From Chara braunii (lineage: Eukaryota > Streptophyta > Charophyceae > Charales > Characeae): a stretch of DNA of 35,005 nt. Position numbers and translations under genes: made by a program. The stretch lies in the NCBI GenBank assembly GCA_003427395.1, contig BFEA01000539.1:91371-126375 (forward strand), in the 5' to 3' direction. How positions within the stretch are numbered: position 1 is the first letter of the stretch; each line of letters starts with the position of its first letter. This document shows, piece after piece, positions 28,801 through 35,005 of the stretch. The notes under the pieces were generated by a model, which searched no databases, was not told where the DNA came from, and was given only the letters and a program-made list of their open reading frames with translations.

Positions 28801-29590
28801 AGAAAGAAAGGCCACCCGCATATTGGATGGCTCACCACCGATATGTACATCCGCATCGACGCCGGCCGTGTGCCCCGCCCCCAGGGCGCGCACCCACATT
28901 TAGTGGCACGCTGTGAACATTTTGGTACGTGCACCCCTCTGCACACTCCCCCGCCCTCGATCGCCTTCAGCCACCGCCCCTTACCAAAACTTAGACCGAA
29001 ATCCGGCGCGCAGCGCGTCATTGACTTCCCCCCGTGGCGAAGGCTCCTTAAGGGATAGGATGTGGATGCGTGCTTCTCAGGGCATAAGTATAGAACGAAG
29101 TGTTGCTCCGTACCATAGTGTTTTAGTACATTTTTGCACATTGGGTAGTATGATACTTATGAATCATCAGTTCTTGAGGTTAGTAAGCGAGCGATAGTAT
29201 CCAAAATCCACAACTTGGCTTTCTCTTGGCATACAAGTGGGAAATCTCTGTTCGACTTTTTAATTTGGGCTTGATCTTCTATACCTCAAGTCTGTGGGCG
29301 GTTGTCCACTGCAGCATTGCTCCCCACAGACATAGCCAGGGACGCTTGGGGACACCTTCCTGTGTCATGGAAACCATGGCAGATGGTGGGGTGAGCAGTT
29401 GTGACGTGGCAAGACGAATTGCGCTCTTAGCATTACGGTGGTGATTCAATCAGGTGGCACAGGTTGAGCACAGTGTCAGGAGGAGGAGGATACAGAGTGA
29501 GAAGGAGAGTGAATTGGAGAGGAGCAGGGTGGTGTTTACTGTGCGTGTGTGTCTCAAAATGGAGGGTGCTGGCAGGGGCCAGTGTTGTCC
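28801..29590. other. Unassigned DNA
   Basis: No recognisable gene. The first part (28796-28850) is an imperfect inverted copy of 28124-28186. Short open frames on both strands lack domains. Confidence 0.35.
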
Positions 29591-29599
29591 GAGCATTGT

Positions 29600-30125
29600 T
29601 CCTCGCCTTGGAGGCAAGTGGTGACTGCGGGCTCGTCCAAGATGCAAAGATGTGTACACACACTTGATGTATGCCACAGACGTGTTAGCAGAGGTTACAT
29701 TCATGAAACACTTCCCCATGGCAAGGGATGTTTGAAAAGAACAGGGGAGACAACTGTGCAAATGGGTATGGTTGTGTTGTGCATGGCATGGATAAATCTG
29801 ATCTGAAAGTGTTTAAAAAAAAACATTCTTGGGGTTTGACTAGATTTGGAGGTTTGCTCCTCGTCTTGGAGGCAAGTGGTGACAGCGGGCTCGTCCAAGA
29901 TGCAAAGACGTGTACACAGTACTACACACACTTGACGTATGCCACAGACGTGTTAGCAGAGGTTACATTCATGAAACACTTCCCCATGGCAATGGATGTT
30001 TGAGAAAGAGCAGGGGAGACAACTGTGCAAATGGGTATGGTTGTATTGTGCATGGCATGGAGACCATTTTTGGGGTTTGACAACTTTTACTAGGATTCGG
30101 AGGCATGTAAGGAGGTTTGGTGGTG
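29600..30125. repeat. About 268-bp tandem duplication
   Basis: A block starting CCTCG at 29601 repeats at 29869 with high identity. It includes GGAGGCAAGTGGTGAC, ACAGACGTGTTAGCAGAGGT and CATTCATGAAACACTTCCCC in both. The second copy also carries the TTGGGGTTTGAC end of the unit (30072-30083, against 29830-29841). Confidence 0.9.
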
Positions 30126-30906
30126 TTTGAAGTGGGTGGTGAGGAAAAAATATGAGATAATTGCATCGAAAAGTAAGGGGAGGGGGAAGGGCCGGGGGGA
30201 TTCAGTCTTTGTGGTCATCCTTACCCCTCCACCTGGACACACAAATCTACTCATAGTCCAGTACCCTAAACGGCCACAAAGGGGCCCCAAACCCGCCAAA
30301 CAAGAAAAAAAGCAAAAGTCAATTTTGCACACCCTGGCACCAGGGCCATCTGGCGGGTTATCCAGATCTGAGAGTGCGATCAGAGCGATCACAACTGCGT
30401 ATGGAATCCTTCCAGCTAGCCCTGTAAAGTTTCAGACTTTGAGAATGCTATTGCCGAAGTTTACATTAGGCCATGTGCCCATCTTGTGACCCTGGTCCTG
30501 CTGCTGTTACTTCTGGTGCTGATCATCGTGAGGATCCCACATTGGTGCTATTGCAAGTACTCAGCAAGACACGTGATACCTTGCTGCAGTGACCCCAGAG
30601 ACCGCTGCTGGCTGGAGCTATAGACATGCAGGCTTCAGGGGAGACAAGCTGTGCAAGTGGAGTGCATCGAGCCCTTGGGGAGTTGCTGCAGAAACCCCCT
30701 CATGGGCTAAGTCTGAAGTGACATGTGCAGCACCCTGTTCTTCTAGACTGCCCGTATTGCTGCTCTGGATCCATCTGCTCCTCCTTTAGCCAGTCTTGGT
30801 GAAGGAGGGAGGGTGGAGAGATAAGGAGAGGTGGAAGGGGCTCGGTGGCTAGCAGAGCGGCCGGTTCACCAGAGCTTAGCAGCCACAACTTTCTTGGTTG
30901 TTATGT
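30126..30906. other. Downstream region of the vWA/coiled-coil gene
   Basis: It probably contains the 3' untranslated region of the minus-strand gene at 30907-33381. Open frames at 30127-30489 and 30589-30888 show no domain, and I do not call them. No clear polyadenylation signal could be fixed. Confidence 0.35.
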
Positions 30907-33381
30907 TCAGGATAGTGCACCACTCTTGGCGGCACTTGGAGGCCTTGTGGCATTCCTGCTGCTGAGAGACACAGCCTCCTTAAGAGTGCCACGTGCAGTC
31001 TTTGCCGAGGAAACTCCCCACGTACTGTGTTCATGTCCACGAGATGTCGACCGACTGAGCATTGCCCGAACAGGTGATACTGGTCTTCGCAAGTCAGTGA
31101 GCGTGGTGGGTGGAGGACGAACTACCAGCTCTCCTCCTAGTACTCCTTCTTGCTGTACCACATGAATGCCATGATGACGATCATTGTGATGGTGGTGAGA
31201 CGTGGTTTCTGTAGGCAATGGTGGAGATGGAAGAATGTCTAGTCTGAGTTCTGATAGTTGCAATATCCTCTCGATTGATCTCGGTGCGAGCTGCTCCAGC
31301 AACCGCTTCCCTTTCGTCAGCTTTTGATGTCTTACTGCTGCTGCGACCTTCTCCTCTGTTGGCGGGCATACACCCCCACAGGTTTGACATTGATGTGCAC
31401 GTGGTCTGTCTGGGGAGATTGGCAACAACGCGCCCTCGCTGACGACTTCTCGCAGCATGTTGTTGACATCACCAAGCGATCCTCTGCTCCCTAAGTCCTC
31501 CAGTCTACCGGTTGCAGACATAGGCCTTCCCTGAGCCTGTCTCACAGCAGTCTGTGCCTTCATAACAGCTTCCATAGCTTCTTGATCACGCTCCTGTTCA
31601 TCATCGTCATCCTCCTCCTCGTCCTCATCCTCAGGATCACCATCGTCAGCGGAAGCTTGGGTTTGACTGTACGCCTGATTCAGGGCATTCCGGATAGCCT
31701 CCTGAGGGCATGTGATAGCGGCGAATTGCTGCAAGGCTGAAGGATTAATGGAAGCAATGACTTCATCAGAGAATCCTGCAACTTCCTTTAACATGCTGCT
31801 CATGAAAGATTTTGCTCTCTCAAGCTCTCTCTTCACTGACCTGGAGGCTTTGACCAGGGGTTGTATGGACTCGTTGTGCTCTTCCACCAACTGCACTGCA
31901 GCTTGGTGGGTCGCCTGTGCCTCAGACAGCCGTTCATTGTTCTCCGATTCGACCCGGGCACACAATAGCATGTGCTCTAATCTGGCCTCCTCCATCCTCC
32001 GCTCATTAGCATCTCTGACAGACTCACACGCCATTTCCCACTCCTCTCTTGCGCGTGCCACTGTCTCCTTGTTCACACGCTCAATTTCCGACACACGACG
32101 CTGATATAACTCCCGTCGGATCTCCAGCATCCTGTTCTCGGCTTCAACTCTGGCTCTCTCTTTCTCCCAAGCCTCAGTGGCTGCTGCCAAAGCTGCCGCA
32201 TTTTTATCATCCACTCTTCTGCACTCCTGTTCCCATGCCAGCTTTGCATCTGCTTCCCTTCTCTCTGTCTCTCTCTTCGCAACATCCACGTCTTCCCTAT
32301 GCTTCCTCATCTCCGCTGCCACTGCTGCTTCGTAATCTCTCCACGCCTCTTGCATCTCCCTTTCCAGTTTTGCCTTGGCTTCTTCCCATTCCCTCCTCTG
32401 CCTCAAGTTGGCTTCCTTCACATTTTCCACTGCTTGCTGATGTGCCTTCTTTGCTTCTTCCTTCCTCTTCTCATTCTCCAATTTGGTATTCTCCACGTTC
32501 GTGAAGTGTTCCAGTCTTGCGCTCTCCATGGTCTTCTTGTTCCTCTCTTCAACATTGTGCATAGCCTCCGCATGCTCAGCTATGAGCGCTTGGTTGGTTT
32601 GCTGGACAAACATCACTGCCTCCTCATGTACCCTCCGAGCCTTAGCCAGTCTCTCTGCGTTCTCTTTCTTTACCACTTCAACTTTGAGTCCAAACTCTTT
32701 CCTTGCTGCAAGTTCCTTGGCTTTGTTTCGTTCCCTGATAGCTGTCTTCTCCTCCAAGTACTTCTGAACGCCAAACTTTACCCTGCGAGTGTTTTCTGTC
32801 ATAATAGTTCGCCTCTCATCCTCCCACTTGTCCAGTTCTGCCTGCACCTCACCATTCCATGCTCTCACCTTTGCCAATGCTTCCTCATGTTGGCGCTTGG
32901 CTTCATCCCTCCTCCTCTCATTCACTTCCATCACCTCTTTTGTGCGGCTTTCGTGCTCAGCACGAGCTACAGCCGTTCTCCGTGCGTTCTCGTTACGAAT
33001 TGCCTCCACTTTCCCCTCATGCTCCTCCCTGGCTTTTACTTCCAAGTCCACATTCGCGGCCTTCTTCACCTTGACCACCTTCTCCTCAAAGTTATTCCTC
33101 ACAGTTTCCATGATCTCTGCGGCAGTCTGCTTCTTTCCCTGCTCTCGGTTCTCAACCTGTATCCGATGGAACTCGTCCTGGATCCAAGCCATCTCTGGGA
33201 TCTCTCGCTGTTGCTTCACTCTCACACGCCATGAGTTGTTTAAATCACTGCAAGTTCCGCCTGTTAGAGCGGCCAGCTTTGCTAGAAACCGATCACCTGC
33301 TTTGGTAGAATACATGGCCACTACGTGAACAGGCAGTGTCCGCCCGAAAGTGGTCCGAAGAACTCGAATCATCTCCAAAAC
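30907..33381 (-). CDS. vWA-domain/coiled-coil protein, terminal exon (partial)
   Basis: An uninterrupted frame of 824 codons ends at the stop at 30907. The open frame runs further to 33717, but those 112 codons are Cys/Trp/Phe-rich and read like intron. A likely acceptor is GTGAAG, with the exon starting at 33381 in phase 0; this boundary is a best guess. The first 50 residues (VLEMIRVLRTTFGRTLPVHV, then FLAKLAALTGGTC) match the last strand and helix of a von Willebrand factor A domain of the VWA3 style. The metal-binding DxSxS motif must lie in upstream exons. About 500 residues of highly charged coiled coil follow, then an acidic run (DDGDPEDEDEEEDDDDEQE), a CQTCGGVC pair of cysteines and a Ser/Pro/Arg-rich tail. 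Function is unknown. A cytoskeletal or flagellar scaffold role is only a guess. Confidence 0.8.
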   Translation of the reverse strand, partial: VLEMIRVLRTTFGRTLPVHVVAMYSTKAGDRFLAKLAALTGGTCSDLNNSWRVRVKQQREIPEMAWIQDEFHRIQVENREQGKKQTAAEIMETVRNNFEEKVVKVKKAANVDLEVKAREEHEGKVEAIRNENARRTAVARAEHESRTKEVMEVNERRRDEAKRQHEEALAKVRAWNGEVQAELDKWEDERRTIMTENTRRVKFGVQKYLEEKTAIRERNKAKELAARKEFGLKVEVVKKENAERLAKARRVHEEAVMFVQQTNQALIAEHAEAMHNVEERNKKTMESARLEHFTNVENTKLENEKRKEEAKKAHQQAVENVKEANLRQRREWEEAKAKLEREMQEAWRDYEAAVAAEMRKHREDVDVAKRETERREADAKLAWEQECRRVDDKNAAALAAATEAWEKERARVEAENRMLEIRRELYQRRVSEIERVNKETVARAREEWEMACESVRDANERRMEEARLEHMLLCARVESENNERLSEAQATHQAAVQLVEEHNESIQPLVKASRSVKRELERAKSFMSSMLKEVAGFSDEVIASINPSALQQFAAITCPQEAIRNALNQAYSQTQASADDGDPEDEDEEEDDDDEQERDQEAMEAVMKAQTAVRQAQGRPMSATGRLEDLGSRGSLGDVNNMLREVVSEGALLPISPDRPRAHQCQTCGGVCPPTEEKVAAAVRHQKLTKGKRLLEQLAPRSIERILQLSELRLDILPSPPLPTETTSHHHHNDRHHGIHVVQQEGVLGGELVVRPPPTTLTDLRRPVSPVRAMLSRSTSRGHEHSTWGVSSAKTARGTLKEAVSLSSRNATRPPSAAKSGALS

Positions 33382-33717
33382 CTTCACCAGCCGAATGCGT
33401 ACATCGATTTTCAACCCATGATTCCATTCGGTTTGTGTTGTGTGAATGCAGGGTAACATGTCATAGGAAAAGCACAACCAGCACTCAAAATGCCATATGA
33501 GCACAACGAAACAAACATGCAGGCAACAAAAGATACAAGATGGGCACAGCCAATCAGGCCATGGACACCCACATGTCAGCCAAGCACAGCCAATCAAACA
33601 GCACACAGGAGGCCAAAAAAATACAAAGTCAACTAGGCAACAAGCAAACTGTCGCACAGTCAAAGCCAGTAAGTCAGCACAAAAATGTAGCACGGCAGTG
33701 TCATACAGAGCACGCAC
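33382..33717 (-). other. Probable intron upstream of the vWA terminal exon
   Basis: The frame stays open, but the peptide is dominated by Cys, Trp, Phe and Leu and does not continue the vWA fold. The DNA holds short repeats, such as AGCACAGCCAATCA-like blocks near 33545-33595. The upstream exons with the rest of the vWA domain are not recognisable before the window edge. Confidence 0.5.
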
Positions 33718-33857
33718 TTAAAACACAGCAAATCCAACTTGGCAGGTTGTGAATTTTGGGGTTAACACAAATCACCATGACCAGCAGAATCGTACAGCGT
33801 GCACTTTAAACACGACAAATCCAACTTGACAGATTGTGAAAATTTGGGGTTAACAAG
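33690..33857. repeat. About 85-bp imperfect tandem duplication
   Basis: Two blocks share CAAATCCAACTTGRCAG, then TTGTGAA and TTTGGGGTTAACA (33729-33766 and 33814-33855). They lie in the presumed intron. Confidence 0.7.
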
Positions 33858-34890
33858 CCACCAAGCCCGCAGGTTGTTCATGGATGAAACAGCTCGGTGA
33901 AGGCATGGACAGACTGGCAGTGGATGGCTTACAATGGGTACCTGCACTTCACAGAACCGACGACATTCTTCTATGCATGACAATCACCATAGGGTCATTC
34001 CTTGTCAAAAGCGAATCAGCCTGTGGTAATGTTTGAATGAAAATCCGAATTAAAATTAATTGCAATGACAGTATTCTTGGTGTTTGTTCAGTGCCTGCCA
34101 TCCTGTGGGCATTACACTGTGTCTGCTAGACACCCTTACATGCACCCCATCAAAGGCCTGAACCAATTCAACTTCGTGCAGTTCAGTTAGGACACAGTTG
34201 TTCCCTCCCTTAAAATGGGCTTGAAGGTCAGTTAACTGTCTCAAACTTTCTCATAGAGGGGTCTGTAAGGACTTCACAGGCAATGTCTTCACCCAAATAC
34301 AACGAACAGGCATTGTAGATAGTAGACATTACCTACATGACAGTGTGAAGACATTCCCGATGAAGACACACTTGAAAGTATTTCGGGCATCTTTCCGTCT
34401 AGATATTAGATACAGCATTGATGACTGTGCGTTCTATTCATGTGATGACAGTAGTTTCCCTCTTCCGCCACTGCCTGTCTGAGCACCCTTCTGGCAAACA
34501 GCTCATTTTCGTGCCCTTCAAAACCTATGAGCTGTTTGCAGTCGTGTGATGGTCTTCGCTGCCCCCCCTCGACAATTATTAAACGTTAATCTCCCAGCCC
34601 AAGGAATCTGGAGGATTGCAGGACGATAATAGATATTAGATATGTGTAACGGATTGTTTATAATTCAGCCCAGACCCGTCCAGCTTAGCGTGCAAGGGTT
34701 TGTATTACTTTGTAACCAATTGTTATAAAGTCAGACCACACCTATTCATCTTTCTTCAGGAGTTCGTTCGCTGCTAGCCTGCTACACAATCAACGGGCAA
34801 CACCTGACATCTTCCACTAACGTCCTATCACAGACTTCGAGTTCAGCCCATAACTGTTCAGTGTAGCATGCAAGGCTTTGTAACCTGTCT
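33858..34890. other. Unassigned, probably intronic or intergenic
   Basis: No confident exon. A degenerate pair of CAGCCC...GTGCAAGGNTTTGTA blocks occurs at about 34670-34715 and 34845-34885. Confidence 0.35.
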
Positions 34891-35005
34891 ATCTATCTTC
34901 TCTTCTCTTCTCTTCTCTTCTCTTCTCTTCTCTTCTCCTCTCCTCTCCTCTCCTCTCCTCTCCTCTCCTCTCCTCTCCTCTCCTCTCTTCTCCTCTCCTC
35001 TCCTC
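34891..35005. repeat. (TTCTC)n/(TCCTC)n pentanucleotide microsatellite
   Basis: TTCTC repeats pass into TCCTC repeats around 34937, and the array runs off the window end. Its full length is unknown. Confidence 0.95.

Noticed and set aside
28049..29141. Long minus-strand open frames (up to 338 codons) rich in Phe, Cys and Ser
   Set aside because: They arise from the near absence of T on the plus strand in the A-rich minisatellite. The peptides are low-complexity and run through a poly-A with an N.
32049..33328. Several long plus-strand open frames (up to 311 codons) opposite the vWA/coiled-coil exon
   Set aside because: They are antisense shadows of a highly biased coiled-coil coding strand. 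The minus-strand protein has family signatures and these do not.

Overview
This window looks like nuclear DNA from a large, repeat-rich green-lineage eukaryote. A charophyte alga such as Chara fits best. That is an inference from three things seen here: streptophyte-type mitochondrial fragments (rps12, cob with a group II intron, trnK-UUU), cytosolic 25S rRNA fragments of plant type, and a Penelope-like retroelement with the endonuclease upstream of the reverse transcriptase. There are no bacterial operons. Genes are sparse and repeats dominate. One gap of 390 N lies at 20229-20618, and single Ns lie at 2060 and 28523.

Layout. 1-3100: mostly unassigned DNA with a 17-bp inverted-repeat element (796-953), two copies of a short palindromic motif, and a minus-strand tRNA-derived SINE candidate (2507-2830). 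3105-4662: a satellite array of about 147-bp units, each unit itself a long inverted repeat. 5450-8345: two degenerate copies of the same rearranged 25S rRNA segment (sense piece joined to antisense piece), enclosing decayed mitochondrial DNA (cob exon with group II intron domains V/VI, and an almost intact tRNA-Lys). 8977-9246: a 144-bp tandem duplication. 10044-10187: one possible exon. 10430-12300: short interspersed repeats, then AT-rich tandem repeats. 15839-19900: a decayed Ty3/gypsy retrotransposon whose RT is split by a 510-bp element with terminal inverted repeats.

21077-27047 holds a Penelope-like element (PLE) in the order zinc knuckle, coiled coil, GIY-YIG endonuclease, reverse transcriptase. 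It is flanked by direct repeats (pseudo-LTRs) and carries a hammerhead ribozyme with every core nucleotide present, just upstream of the right repeat. About 1 kb of mitochondrial DNA (rps12 and a group II intron maturase remnant) is inserted inside its GIY-YIG domain. A 373-bp MITE with a 7-bp target-site duplication sits directly beside its right end. 27809-28860 holds a head-to-head pair of SINE-like units and an A-rich minisatellite framed by an inverted repeat.

The only convincing host gene is at 30907-33381 on the minus strand. It is a long last exon encoding the end of a von Willebrand factor A domain, a coiled coil of roughly 500 residues, an acidic stretch and a basic, Ser/Pro-rich tail. 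The window ends in a CT-rich pentanucleotide microsatellite.
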